From NCBI RefSeq assembly GCF_019599145.1, contig NZ_CP080647.1:4712001-4776000 (forward strand): a stretch of 64,000 bases of DNA, read 5' to 3'. Source of the DNA: Streptomyces akebiae (GTDB lineage: Bacteria; Actinomycetota; Actinomycetes; Streptomycetales; Streptomycetaceae). Below are positions 49,555 to 58,516 of the stretch, piece by piece. A program made the translations under genes and the position numbers. The notes under the pieces were generated by a model, which ran no database searches, was not told where the DNA came from, and worked only from the letters and a program-made list of their open reading frames with translations. The stretch's first letter is position 1. Each line of letters opens with the position of its first letter.

Positions 49555-50991
49555 ATGAACCGAGCACGCCCGTCACGCACCACCTCCACCCATGACCGCT
49601 CCGGCACCCGGCGCCGCCCCCAGGGCCACCACGCCCGACAGGCCGCGCCCCGCGGCGAGTTCGCCCTGCCGAAGACGGTCACGCCCGCGCTGCCCGCCGT
49701 CGAGTCGTTCGCCGATCTCGCCCTGCCCGCGCCGCTGCTGGCCGCGCTCGGCCACGACGGCGTGACCGTGCCGTTCCCGATCCAGGCGGCGACCCTGCCG
49801 AACTCCCTGGCCGGCCGTGACGTGCTCGGCCGCGGCCGCACCGGCTCGGGCAAGACCCTCGCCTTCGGCCTCCCGCTGCTGGCCCGCACGGCGGGACGGC
49901 GCGCCGAGCCGCGGCAGCCGCTGGCCCTCGTCCTGGTCCCCACCCGGGAGCTCGCCCAGCAGGTCACCGACGCGCTCACCCCGTACGCCCGCGCCCTGCG
50001 GCTGCGGCTGGCCACCGTGGTCGGCGGGATGTCCATCGGCCGGCAGGCGAACGCGCTGCGGGCCGGGGCAGAGGTGGTCGTGGCCACGCCCGGGCGGCTC
50101 AAGGACCTCATCGAGCGGGGCCAGTGCCGGCTGGACGAGGTCGCCGTCACCGTCCTCGACGAGGCCGACCAGATGGCCGACATGGGTTTCATGCCCCAGG
50201 TCACCGCGCTGCTCGACCAGGTGCGTCCCGGCGGCCAGCGGATGCTCTTCTCGGCCACTCTGGACCGCAACGTCGACCTGCTGGTCCGCCGCTATCTGAC
50301 CGACCCGGTGGTTCACTCCGTCGACCCGTCGGCCGGGTCCGTCACCACGATGGAGCACCACGTGCTCCACGTGCACGAGACGGACAAGCACCGCACGACC
50401 ACGGAGATCGCGGCGCGGGACGGCCGGGTGATCATGTTCCTGGACACCAAGCACGCGGTGGACCGGCTGACCACCCACCTCCTCGGCAGCGGAGTCCGTG
50501 CCGCCGCCCTGCACGGGGGCAGGTCACAGCCGCAGCGCACCCGGACCCTCGCACAGTTCAAGAGCGGACAGGTGACCGTGCTGGTGGCGACCAACGTCGC
50601 CGCGCGCGGCATCCACGTCGAGGGTCTCGACCTGGTGGTCAACGTGGACCCGCCCGGCGACCACAAGGACTACCTGCACCGTGGCGGCCGTACGGCGCGC
50701 GCCGGGGAGTCCGGCAGTGTCGTCACCCTGGTGACGACGCGCCAACGCCGCGAGGTGAGCCGGTTGATGGCCTCGGCCGGCATCACCCCGATGATCACCG
50801 CGGTGCGCTCGGGAGAGGCGGAACTGAACCGCATCACCGGGGCCCAGGCCCCGTCCGGTGTCCCGGTCGTCATCGCCGCGCCGCCCGCGGAGTCGCCCCG
50901 GCGGGCCTCGGGCCGTGGTTCGGCCTCCGCCCGGGGCCGCCGAGGGCGCGCCGCCCGGGGCGGGGCCGCCGGGAATCGCCGCGTCGCGTGA
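49555..50991 (+). CDS. DEAD-box RNA helicase
   Basis: The 478-residue protein contains all helicase motifs: FPIQAATLP (Q), GRTGSGKT (I), PTRELAQQ (Ia), ATPGR (Ib), VLDEADQM (II), SAT (III), MFLDTKHAVDRL (IV), VATNVAARGIHV (V) and HRGGRTARAG (VI). The N-terminal 40 residues are basic and disordered, and the C-terminal 40 are RG/GR-rich, typical of RNA-binding tails. Next to a cold-shock protein it probably resolves RNA structure at low temperature. Confidence 0.95.
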   Translation: MNRARPSRTTSTHDRSGTRRRPQGHHARQAAPRGEFALPKTVTPALPAVESFADLALPAPLLAALGHDGVTVPFPIQAATLPNSLAGRDVLGRGRTGSGKTLAFGLPLLARTAGRRAEPRQPLALVLVPTRELAQQVTDALTPYARALRLRLATVVGGMSIGRQANALRAGAEVVVATPGRLKDLIERGQCRLDEVAVTVLDEADQMADMGFMPQVTALLDQVRPGGQRMLFSATLDRNVDLLVRRYLTDPVVHSVDPSAGSVTTMEHHVLHVHETDKHRTTTEIAARDGRVIMFLDTKHAVDRLTTHLLGSGVRAAALHGGRSQPQRTRTLAQFKSGQVTVLVATNVAARGIHVEGLDLVVNVDPPGDHKDYLHRGGRTARAGESGSVVTLVTTRQRREVSRLMASAGITPMITAVRSGEAELNRITGAQAPSGVPVVIAAPPAESPRRASGRGSASARGRRGRAARGGAAGNRRVA

Positions 50992-51092
50992 CAGGTCGAC
51001 CGTCCGTCGCCGGCCGGCGCGAACCGCCGGCGCGAACGGCCTGCGCGAAGTCGTCGCACTCCCAGAATCCGCCCGTACCGCAGGAGGCAGTC

Positions 51093-51398
51093 GTGACACC
51101 GCTTCAGATGCATCGAAAGCCGACCACGCGTGACGTCATGACCCTGGTCGACCGCCCGGACGCGAGCGAACTACGGGTCTTCGACGACATGACCGTCGAG
51201 GTGGCCCTGTCCATCATGGCCGGTGCCGGTGTGGAGCACCTGATCCTGTGCGACGGGGACGACGAGCGCACCGGCTCCGTCACCCGCGCCGAACTCGCCG
51301 CGCACCGCGGCAGCTCCGCCTACACCGACCGCATCCGGCTGCGGGACGTCCTCGGCGCACCGTACCCCGTCGTCCTTCCTTCCTCCTTCTCCCTGTGA
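51093..51398 (+). CDS. CBS-like domain protein
   Basis: GGAGG lies 6 nt before GTG 51093. The 101-residue product shows PTTRDVMTLVDRPDASELRV, VEVALSIMAGAGVEHLILCD and RTGSVTRAELAAHRGSSAY, a single CBS motif that would need to dimerise to bind an adenine nucleotide. It sits between the helicase and the SCO5920-like gene, an arrangement I recall from other streptomycetes. Confidence 0.75.
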   Translation: MTPLQMHRKPTTRDVMTLVDRPDASELRVFDDMTVEVALSIMAGAGVEHLILCDGDDERTGSVTRAELAAHRGSSAYTDRIRLRDVLGAPYPVVLPSSFSL

Positions 51399-51404
51399 GG
51401 CACC

Positions 51405-51719
51405 ATGCGCTGCGTCATCGCCCGCTACCCGTTCGACCTGACCAAGCCCGGAGTGATGGCCCTGATGGCGGGTGTCAGGCCCGAGATCGTCACCGGTGAC
51501 TCCGTGACCATCGGCCGCCGCCGCTATCCCGTGATGCAGGTCGGTGCGGTCATCACCCGTCAGGACCGCCGCGACTTCACCTGCGGCGAGGTCACCCGGG
51601 CCATGGCCCGGCTCGGCTTCACCTGCCATGTTCGTCCCGTCGCGGTCGCCCTCCCGGCCACGAACGCCCACAGCCGCCTCCAGGCCGCCTCGGAAGCCCT
51701 CGGGGGCCCCGCAGCCTAG
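51405..51719 (+). CDS. SCO5920-like conserved protein
   Basis: The 104-residue product (MRCVIARYPFDLTKPGVMAL, VTGDSVTIGRRRYPVMQVGA, ITRQDRRDFTCGEVTRAMAR) belongs to a family found next to cold-shock helicase genes in Streptomyces. Function is unknown. Its stop codon TAG lies in the loop of the terminator hairpin. Confidence 0.8.
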   Translation: MRCVIARYPFDLTKPGVMALMAGVRPEIVTGDSVTIGRRRYPVMQVGAVITRQDRRDFTCGEVTRAMARLGFTCHVRPVAVALPATNAHSRLQAASEALGGPAA

Positions 51720-51734
51720 AAGGCTGCGGGGCCC
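51704..51734. terminator. Hairpin terminator overlapping the SCO5920-like stop
   Basis: GGGCCCCGCAGCC-TAGAA-GGCTGCGGGGCCC is a perfect 13-bp stem with the stop codon in the loop. It separates the cold-shock unit from the convergent arsenic genes. Confidence 0.85.
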
Positions 51735-51769
51735 TTGCCGGATCTACGGGGCGGCGGTAGGAGCGGCGT

Positions 51770-52234
51770 TCAGCAGCAGCCGCCCGTGGCCGCCGCCGGT
51801 TCCCTCGTGTCGGCGCCCGCCGCGTCGGTGGCGCAGCACGCGCTGCCCTGTTGCTTGGCCAGGGAATCCGCGTCGGCCTTGACGACGTACACCTCCCAGG
51901 GCTCCTGGCCCGGCCCGTGCACCCACACCTTGTCCTGGAGGGCGTAGCAGCAGGTCGTGTCGTCCTCGACGGCGGTGGCCAGGCCCGCCTCGCTCAGGCG
52001 GGCGGTGGCGGCGTGGACGGCCTCCGTCGATCCGACCTCGACGCCGAGGTGGTCCATGCGGGTCGCCTCGCCCTCTGCGCCCTCGATGAGGACCAGCTTG
52101 AGCGGGGGCTCGGCGATGGCGAAGTTGGCGTAGCCGTCCCGGAGTTTGGCGGGTTCGGTGGCGAAGAGCTTGCTGTAGAAGGCCACGGACGCTTGCAGGT
52201 CCGGGACGCGGAGAGCCAGTTGTACGCGGGTCAT
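51770..52234 (-). CDS. arsI: ArsI/CadI-family VOC metalloenzyme
   Basis: The 154-residue vicinal-oxygen-chelate protein has VQLALRVPDLQASVAFYSKL, RMDHLGVEVGS (His62), DDTTCCYALQDKVW with Cys95-Cys96, and EPWEVYVV (Glu114). These correspond, by memory, to the iron ligands and arsenic-binding cysteines of ArsI C-As lyase, which demethylates organoarsenicals. The C-terminal tail is cysteine-rich (ACC, GGCC). It follows the flavoprotein gene by 28 bp on the same strand. Confidence 0.88.
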   Translation of the reverse strand: MTRVQLALRVPDLQASVAFYSKLFATEPAKLRDGYANFAIAEPPLKLVLIEGAEGEATRMDHLGVEVGSTEAVHAATARLSEAGLATAVEDDTTCCYALQDKVWVHGPGQEPWEVYVVKADADSLAKQQGSACCATDAAGADTREPAAATGGCC

Positions 52235-52262
52235 GGCGAACCTCCTGGTGAGGGTGGGTGGT

Positions 52263-53630
52263 TCAGCAGCCGCCGGACGAGGCCGGGGCTCCGATGCTGA
52301 TCAGCGGGGTGGTCGGGGCGGCGCAGCAGCCGCCGCCGCTGCCGCCCTGGGCGGCGTCGGGGTCGTCGAAGAGGCCGGCGCCGCCGCACACGCCCGTCTC
52401 GGGCAGGGTCAACTCCACGCGCTCGGCGGCTTCCCGGTCCCCGGCGAGCGCGGCCGCGACCGAGCGGACCTGCTCGTAGCCGGTCATCGCGAGGAAGGTC
52501 GGGGCGCGGCCGTAGCTCTTCATGCCGACCAGATAGACGTCCTTCTCCGGGTGGGACAGCTCGGTCACGCCGTGCGGGTAGACCGTGCCGCAGGAGTGGA
52601 CGTTCGGGTCGATCAGCGGGGCCAGGGCGGTCGGGGCCTGGAGGCGGTCGTCGAGACCGAGGCGGAGTTCGCCGAGGAAGGAGAGGTCGGGGCGGAAACC
52701 GGTCAGGACGACGACCTCGTCGACCGGGTCCAGACGCCGGCCGTCCTCCGCGACCAGCACGAGCCGGTCGCCCTCGCGTGCCACGGCCTCGGTACGGAAA
52801 CCGGTGACGGCGCTCGCGTGGCCGCCCTCGACGGCCGCCTTGGCCCGCAGGCCGAGGGCGCCGCGGGCGGGGAGCTGGTCGGCTTCGCCGCCGCCGTACG
52901 TCGAACCGGTGATCCCCCGGCGCAGGATCCACACCGCGTGCGTGCCGTCGCCTTCCTCCTCGGCCAGGTCGGCGAGAAGCGCGAGGGCCGTGAAGGCGGA
53001 GGCGCCGGAACCCACGACGGCGGTGCGCCTGCCCGCGTAACGGGCGCGGACCGTCGGGTCCTTGAGATCCGGGACGTGGTAGCTGATGCGGTCGGCGGCG
53101 GCTCGCTCGCCGAGGGCGGGCAGGCCGTTCGCTCCCGCCGGGCCGGGCGTGGACCAGGTCCCGGAGGCGTCGATGACGGCGCGGGCGGTGAGGCGTTCCT
53201 CGATGCCGTCCGCGGTCCGGATGTGGACGGTGAAGGGCTGCTCCTCGCGGCCGGAGTCGACGACGCGGTCTCGTCCGGCGCGGGCGACGCCGGTCACCGT
53301 GGCGCCGTAGCGGACCTTGTCGCCCAGGACGTCGGCGAGCGGCTGGAGGTAGCGCTCGACCCAGTCGCCCCCCGTCGGGTAGGCGGCGCCGTCGGGGCGG
53401 ACCCAGCCGGTGGGGGCCAGGAGCTTCTCCGCGGCGGGGTCGGTGACCTCGGCCCAGGAGGAGAACAGCCGCACGTGCGCCCATGCGCGGACCGCGCCGG
53501 CGGCCGACGGCCCCGCCTCCAGGACCAGCGGTTCGATGTCCCGCCCGATGAGGTGGGCGGCGGCGGCCAGGCCGATCGGGCCTGCCCCGACGACCACGAC
53601 GGGCAGCTGGTCGGTGGTGGACGCGCTCAC
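52263..53630 (-). CDS. Arsenic-associated FAD/NADPH monooxygenase-like protein
   Basis: GTG 53630 with GGGAG 5 nt upstream is preferred over an upstream frame. The 455-residue protein has an N-terminal FAD-binding motif (VVVVGAGPIGLAAAAHL), a second nucleotide motif (RRTAVVGSGASAFTALALLA) and VVVLTGFRPDLSFLGELRLG. It ends in a Cys-rich tail (GGGCCAAP, SSGGC). The layout fits flavin-containing ArsO-like monooxygenases of ars operons. The precise reaction is unknown; it may oxidise organoarsenicals or thiols for ArsI. It is divergent from ArsR. Confidence 0.82.
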   Translation of the reverse strand: MSASTTDQLPVVVVGAGPIGLAAAAHLIGRDIEPLVLEAGPSAAGAVRAWAHVRLFSSWAEVTDPAAEKLLAPTGWVRPDGAAYPTGGDWVERYLQPLADVLGDKVRYGATVTGVARAGRDRVVDSGREEQPFTVHIRTADGIEERLTARAVIDASGTWSTPGPAGANGLPALGERAAADRISYHVPDLKDPTVRARYAGRRTAVVGSGASAFTALALLADLAEEEGDGTHAVWILRRGITGSTYGGGEADQLPARGALGLRAKAAVEGGHASAVTGFRTEAVAREGDRLVLVAEDGRRLDPVDEVVVLTGFRPDLSFLGELRLGLDDRLQAPTALAPLIDPNVHSCGTVYPHGVTELSHPEKDVYLVGMKSYGRAPTFLAMTGYEQVRSVAAALAGDREAAERVELTLPETGVCGGAGLFDDPDAAQGGSGGGCCAAPTTPLISIGAPASSGGC

Positions 53631-53645
53631 GGTGACTCCCTTGCT

Positions 53646-53720
53646 TCGACATTCGTCGATGGCTTGTGGGGCCAGCATGGCACCTGATTCGGCAAGCGTC
53701 AATATAGACATTCATCGAAT
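53646..53720. promoter_or_regulatory. ArsR sites on the flavoprotein side
   Basis: TCGAC-ATTC-GTCGA (53646-53659) is an inverted repeat just before the flavoprotein start. TCAATATAGACATTCATCGAAT (53699-53720) matches the site at the arsR start in 17 of 22 positions. Both lie where the minus-strand promoter should be. Confidence 0.55.
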
Positions 53721-53821
53721 CCAGGCGGATGCGCCGCCCGCGAGCCTCCGTCCACGCCATCCGTCTCCATCCACCTCCATCCACCTCCATCCACTCCGGC
53801 CGCCTCCGCCTCCCCCGCTGC

Positions 53822-53854
53822 TTCGACATGTGTCAACATAGACGTATGTCGAAT
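53822..53854. promoter_or_regulatory. ArsR operator overlapping the arsR start codon
   Basis: TTCGACAT (53822-53829) and ATGTCGAA (53846-53853) form an 8-bp inverted repeat around TCAACATAGAC. The right arm contains the arsR ATG itself, so repressor binding would block both transcription and a nearly leaderless start. Confidence 0.55.
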
Positions 53855-54217
53855 CCCGAGCTGCTCCCGCTGGTGGAACCCGCCGAGGCCGTGGCGCCCT
53901 GCTGCCCGCCGCTGACCGAGCGCCCCTTCACGGCGGAGGAGGCCGAGACCGCCGCCCGGATGTTCAAGGCGCTCGGCGACCCGATACGGCTGCGGCTGTT
54001 CTCCGCGGTCGCCTCGCACGAGGGCGGCGAGGCGTGCGTGTGCGACATCTCCGACGTCGGCGTCTCCCAGCCGACCGTCTCCCATCACCTGAAGAAGCTG
54101 AAGGACGCCGGCCTGCTCACCTCCGAGCGGCGCGGCACCTGGGTCTACTACCGGGTCGAGCCGTCGGTCCTGGCCGCGATGGGCAAGCTGCTCACCGTCG
54201 CACCGGCCGCGGTGTGA
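53846..54217 (+). CDS. arsR: ArsR arsenic-responsive repressor
   Basis: The 123-residue product has the ArsR winged helix with the metal-site pair CVCDISDVGVSQPTVSHHLK, the classic ELCVCDL-type arsenite motif. It also has two vicinal cysteines near the N-terminus (APCCPPL). ATG 53846 is the only suitable start. It should repress itself and the divergent flavoprotein-ArsI genes through the repeated 22-bp sites. Confidence 0.93.
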   Translation: MSNPELLPLVEPAEAVAPCCPPLTERPFTAEEAETAARMFKALGDPIRLRLFSAVASHEGGEACVCDISDVGVSQPTVSHHLKKLKDAGLLTSERRGTWVYYRVEPSVLAAMGKLLTVAPAAV

Positions 54218-54463
54218 CGCCCGGCCGCCCCGTCCGGGGCGGGATCCGGGTCGGCCGACCTCCCCGGCGGACCGTGAGGTCGGCACGGCCGTGAGGGGGA
54301 CCGTCCCGCCGACTCGGAGTCGCCCCGTACTCGGTGCGGGAGTTGCCGACCACGCAGACCGCGGCAGACCGCGAAGCGCTTGCCGCGCAGGTCGTACGTG
54401 CGTGGCTCACCGTCCCGCACCCCCTTGCCTCGCCGCACTCGCCGGCGAGGACTGCTTTTCAGG

Positions 54464-55552
54464 TCATGCGCTGTCGGCGGGCAGCGCCGGGTAGTCGGTG
54501 TAGCCGCGGTGGTCACCGCCGTAGAAGGTGGCGGCATCGGGGGTGTTGTAGGGGCCGCCGGCTGCGAGGCGGGCGGGCAGGTCCGGGTTGGCCAGGAACA
54601 GCGCGCCGAAGGCGATGATGTCCGCGGTGCCGTCCTCGATGTGCGTGAGAGCGCCGGGCCCGGTGGTCTCGGGGTGGGTGAAGGGGTTGAGGACGAACGC
54701 CGTCGGCCAGTCCTTGCGCAGCCGGGCGGTCAGGACGCGGTCCGGGCTCTCGACCAGGTGCAGGTAGGCGAGGTCCAGCCGGGCGAGACCGGCGACCAGG
54801 GTGGCGTAGGTCTCCAGCACGTCCGCCGGGTCGGTCTCGGCGATGTCGTTGTAGGGGTTGCCGGGGGAGATGCGGAAGCCGGTCCGGTTGCCGCCGATCG
54901 CCTCCGCGACGGCCGTGGCGACCTCGATACCGAAGCGGACCCGGTCCGCGGCGCCACCTCCCCAGCTGTCGGTGCGCAGATTGGTGTTGGGGGCGAGGAA
55001 CTGGTGGATCAGGTAGCCGTTCGCCCCGTGGATCTCCACGCCGTCGAAACCGGCGGCGATCGCGTTGCGCGCGGCGTCGGCGTAGTCGGCGATCGTCTGG
55101 GCGATGCCGTCGGGGTCCAGTTCCTTCGGTGTGACGTAGTCCTGGGGGCCCTGGTAGGTGAACACCTGGCCCGCCGCCGCGACGGGAGAGGGGGCGACGG
55201 GGATGAGTCCGTCGGGCAGCAGACTGGGGTGGCTGATCCGGCCGGTGTGCATGAGCTGCGCGAAGATCGTGCCGCCCTGGGCGTGGACGGCGTCGGTCAC
55301 CTTCCGCCAGGCGTCGACCTGCTGGGCGGAGTGCAGGCCGGGGGTGTTGGTGTAGCCCTGGCCGCCCACCGACGGCTGTATGCCCTCGGTGATGATCAGG
55401 CCGGCGCTCGCGCGCTGGGCGTAATAGGTCGCCATCAGCTCCGTCGCCGTGGCGGCGGGAGCGTCGGCGCGGCTGCGGGTCATCGGCGCCATCGCGACGC
55501 GGTTGGCGAGCGTCTTGCCGCTCAGGTCGATCGGGTCGAACGCGGTGGTCAT
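54464..55552 (-). CDS. Old yellow enzyme-type alkene reductase
   Basis: GAAGGA about 6 nt before ATG 55552. The 362-residue FMN enzyme shows LANRVAMAPMTRSRADAPAA, IFAQLMHTGRISHP, GFDGVEIHGANGYLIHQFLA with NTNLRTDSWGG, and IAFGALFLANPDLPARLAAG. It reduces activated C=C bonds with NAD(P)H. Together with the ALDH and ADH upstream on the same strand it forms a carbonyl/enal-handling set, although the genes are separately spaced. Confidence 0.93.
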   Translation of the reverse strand: MTTAFDPIDLSGKTLANRVAMAPMTRSRADAPAATATELMATYYAQRASAGLIITEGIQPSVGGQGYTNTPGLHSAQQVDAWRKVTDAVHAQGGTIFAQLMHTGRISHPSLLPDGLIPVAPSPVAAAGQVFTYQGPQDYVTPKELDPDGIAQTIADYADAARNAIAAGFDGVEIHGANGYLIHQFLAPNTNLRTDSWGGGAADRVRFGIEVATAVAEAIGGNRTGFRISPGNPYNDIAETDPADVLETYATLVAGLARLDLAYLHLVESPDRVLTARLRKDWPTAFVLNPFTHPETTGPGALTHIEDGTADIIAFGALFLANPDLPARLAAGGPYNTPDAATFYGGDHRGYTDYPALPADSA

Positions 55553-55715
55553 GGCAGCTTCCTTCGGAGAATGGGTCGGGTGGACGGGACAGGCGGCAGC
55601 ATGGGCCTGGCGGGCTGTCGGGGACCGGGACTCGGCAGTCACCATTTCGGCTGGTCAGAGGCACTTTCTGCGGTGCCGATGACCAGTCGGGCAGCCTGCT
55701 CGGGAGAGCGCGGGC

Positions 55716-57062
55716 CTAGGTGAGCGGGACGTCCGCGACGGCCTTGAGGTGGCTGAACGTCTCGAGGGAGTACCGGCCGTGGTACCGGCCCATGCCGCTT
55801 TCGCCGACGCCGCCGAAAGGCAGGCCGGTCATGAGCAGTTGCATCACCGGCTGGCCCCAGGCGACGCCGCCGGAGGACGTCTCGTTCACGAGGCGCGACT
55901 TGGTGGCCTCGGACTCGGTGAAGGCGTAGAGCGCGAGGGGCTTGTCGCGTTCGTTGATGAAGGCGATGGCGGCATCTAGGTCTGCGACTTCGACGACGGC
56001 GAGGATCGGACCGAAGATCTCCTCCTGCATGACCGGCGATGCGGGGTCGACATCGGTGAGCACCGTCGGTGCGATGAACAGGTCGTCACGGTCGTGCCGG
56101 CCTCCCACCGCCGCCCGGCCGGAGTCCAGCAGACGGGTGAGCCGGTCGAAGTGCCGCTCGTTGATGATCCGGCCGAAGCCGGCCGCGGTCTGCGGAGCGG
56201 AGCCGAACTGGGCTTCGACCGCCGCGCGGAGGGCGGGGACCAGTGCGGCGGCGGTGGCGGGATCGGCCAGAACGTAGTCGGGGGCTACGCACTGCTGCCC
56301 CGCGTTGCCGAACTTGGCGCCGACCAGCCGCTTGGCGGTCTCGTCCACGTCGGCGTCGGGCGCCACGAAGACCGGTGACTTGCCTCCGAGTTCGAGCGTG
56401 ACGGGGGTGAGGTGCTTGGCCGCCGCGGCCATGACGATCCGGCCGACGGTGCCATTGCCGGTGTAGAAGATGTGGTCGAACCGCTGTGCCAGCAGGGCCG
56501 TGGTCTCCTCGGCGCCCCCCTCGACGACGGTGAGGACGTCGGCGTCGAAGTACTGCCGCAGGAGGCGTGAAGCCACTGCCGATGTGTGCACCGAGATCTC
56601 GCTCGGCTTGGCCACCACGGTGTTTCCGGCGGCCAGTGCGCCGATGATGGGGTCGATGAGAAGGTGCAGTGGGAAATTCCACGGAGCGATCACCAGGACG
56701 ACCCCGAGCGGGTCGTACGTGGTGTAGGCCGTTGTCGTGGGACCGAAGTGGGCGGGAACCTCCACCGGGCGAGGCTGAAGCCAGTTCTCGAGGTTCGCCA
56801 GTGCCTCGTCGATGTCGGCGACCGTGAAGTCGATCTCCTGCGTCTTCGCCTCGGCGGCGTTCTTCCTCAGATCCGCCCAGAGCGCTTCGATCAGCTCCTG
56901 CCCGTTCTCGACCAGCAGTGCCCGCAGCCGCTGCAGCTGGTTGACGCGCCAGTCCAGTGGGCGGGTGACGCCGGTGTTGAACGTCGCGCGAAGGCGGCCG
57001 ACCACCTCTGCGGCCGTTTCGCTCCGGGGCGTCCTCGACTCGGTCGCCTGTGTTGTGGTCAT
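55716..57062 (-). CDS. Aldehyde dehydrogenase
   Basis: ATG 57062 begins a 448-residue ALDH: VVLVIAPWNFPLHLLIDPII, VVAKPSEISVHTSAVASRLL, TGNGTVGRIVMAAAAKHLTP, TLELGGKSP (catalytic Glu) and FGNAGQQCVAPDYVL (catalytic Cys). The length and short N-terminus match membrane-associated or class 3-like ALDHs. Its upstream region contains five 22-bp repeats (57111-57218), suggesting special control. Confidence 0.93.
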   Translation of the reverse strand: MTTTQATESRTPRSETAAEVVGRLRATFNTGVTRPLDWRVNQLQRLRALLVENGQELIEALWADLRKNAAEAKTQEIDFTVADIDEALANLENWLQPRPVEVPAHFGPTTTAYTTYDPLGVVLVIAPWNFPLHLLIDPIIGALAAGNTVVAKPSEISVHTSAVASRLLRQYFDADVLTVVEGGAEETTALLAQRFDHIFYTGNGTVGRIVMAAAAKHLTPVTLELGGKSPVFVAPDADVDETAKRLVGAKFGNAGQQCVAPDYVLADPATAAALVPALRAAVEAQFGSAPQTAAGFGRIINERHFDRLTRLLDSGRAAVGGRHDRDDLFIAPTVLTDVDPASPVMQEEIFGPILAVVEVADLDAAIAFINERDKPLALYAFTESEATKSRLVNETSSGGVAWGQPVMQLLMTGLPFGGVGESGMGRYHGRYSLETFSHLKAVADVPLT

Positions 57063-57110
57063 GGGGTGTACTCCGTTCTTGACGCACGCCACGCCGTCAA
57101 AGGCGTTGGC

Positions 57111-57218
57111 CTGCCGTGGTACCGGTGATGTCCTGCCGTGGTACCGGTGATGTCCTGCCGTGGTACCGGTGATGTCCTGCCGTGGTACCGGTGATGTCCT
57201 GCCGTGGTACCGGTGATG
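57111..57218. repeat. Five tandem 22-bp repeats upstream of the aldehyde dehydrogenase
   Basis: The unit begins CTGCCGTGGTACCGGTGATG and is 22 bp long. It starts at 57111, 57133, 57155, 57177 and 57199, essentially without mismatches. Each unit holds the palindromic cores GGTACC and ACCGGT. Twenty-two bp equals about two helical turns, so a bound protein would sit on one face. There are no spacers, so this is not CRISPR. Confidence 0.85.
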
Positions 57219-57304
57219 TGGTGGGTGACGGATGACGCCTTGTGCTTCGACGACCCCTGGAATCCGCCTCGTCCGCTCCGGGGCCCTCACACGCTCGACC
57301 GGTC

Positions 57305-58345
57305 TCAGATGGTCGCCGTGTCGATCACGAACCGGTAGCGCACATCGCCGGCGGTGACCCGGTCGTATGCCTCGTTGATCTCGGACGCGGTGATCAGCTC
57401 GATCTCCGCGCCGATGCCGTGCCCGGCGCAGAAGTCCAACATCTCCTGCGTCTCGGGGATGCCGCCGATCATCGACCCGGCGAGGATCTTGTTGCCTCCG
57501 ATGAGGGAGAACGGGTGGAAGACGACGGGCTCTTCCGGGACGCCCACGTTCACCAGGGCGCCGCCCGTCCGGAGCAGGCCGAGGTACGCGCCGAGGTCCA
57601 GCGGCGCCGACACCGTGGAGACGATCAGGTCGAAGGAGCCGGCGAGTTCTTCGAACGTCTTCGGGTCGCTGGTCGCGTAGTAGTGGTCGGCGCCCAGCTT
57701 CAGGCCGTCGTCCTTCTTGCGCAGCGACTGGGACAGGACGGTGACCTCCGCGCCGAGCGCGTGCGCGATCTTGACGCCCACGTGGCCGAGACCGCCCAGA
57801 CCGACCACAGCGACCTTCTTGCCGGGACCCGCGCCCCACTGCTTGAGCGGCGCGTACGTGGTGATGCCCGCGCACAGCAGCGGCGCGGCGACGTCCAGGG
57901 ACAGGCCCTCGGGGATACGGACGACGAAGTTCTCGTCGACGACGATATGGGTGGCGTAGCCGCCGTAGGTGGGCTCTCCGTCACGACCGATGCCGTTGTA
58001 CGTCTGGACAGCCCCCCGTACGCAGTGCTGTTCCTGGCCGGCCTTGCAGTTGTCGCACTCCCTGCAGGAGTCGACCATGCAGCCGACTCCCACGCGGTCG
58101 CCGACCTTGTACTTGGTCACCCCGGGGCCGACCTCGGAGACGACGCCCGCGATCTCGTGGCCCGGGACCATCGGGAAGATCGCCTCACCCCAGCCCTCGC
58201 GGACCTGGTGGATGTCCGAGTGGCAGATGCCCGCGAACTTGATGTCGATCAGCACATCGAACTCGCGGACCGCACGGCGCTCGATGGTGGTGCGCTCCAG
58301 GGGAGCCTTCGCGGCGGGGGCGGCGTACGCAGCGACAGTGGTCAT
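57305..58345 (-). CDS. Zinc-dependent NAD(P) alcohol dehydrogenase
   Basis: The 346-residue product shows [20 protein letters not shown] (catalytic zinc Cys), [20 protein letters not shown], the structural-zinc cysteines in [20 protein letters not shown], and the Rossmann motif [20 protein letters not shown]. It resembles AdhC/cinnamyl-alcohol dehydrogenases that reduce aldehydes with NADPH. It is divergent from the MmyB-like regulator, which may control it. Confidence 0.94.
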   Translation of the reverse strand: MTTVAAYAAPAAKAPLERTTIERRAVREFDVLIDIKFAGICHSDIHQVREGWGEAIFPMVPGHEIAGVVSEVGPGVTKYKVGDRVGVGCMVDSCRECDNCKAGQEQHCVRGAVQTYNGIGRDGEPTYGGYATHIVVDENFVVRIPEGLSLDVAAPLLCAGITTYAPLKQWGAGPGKKVAVVGLGGLGHVGVKIAHALGAEVTVLSQSLRKKDDGLKLGADHYYATSDPKTFEELAGSFDLIVSTVSAPLDLGAYLGLLRTGGALVNVGVPEEPVVFHPFSLIGGNKILAGSMIGGIPETQEMLDFCAGHGIGAEIELITASEINEAYDRVTAGDVRYRFVIDTATI

Positions 58346-58516
58346 GCCGACGGTTCTCCTAGCTGAGGTTCCCTGCCCGGCCGCCTTCCGGCCGGGCACG
58401 GTGGCAAGCGTCCCGGCCGGGCCCGCATCCACACAGGCCACGGCTTTGCATATGCCCGCGATGCCTACCACTGGCTGGGTCAGGCTGGTGTGCGTCCGGC
58501 CGTGGATACTCAAGGC

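Noticed and set aside
57111..57218. CRISPR array
   Set aside because: The 22-bp units are directly contiguous with no spacers, and no cas genes are nearby.
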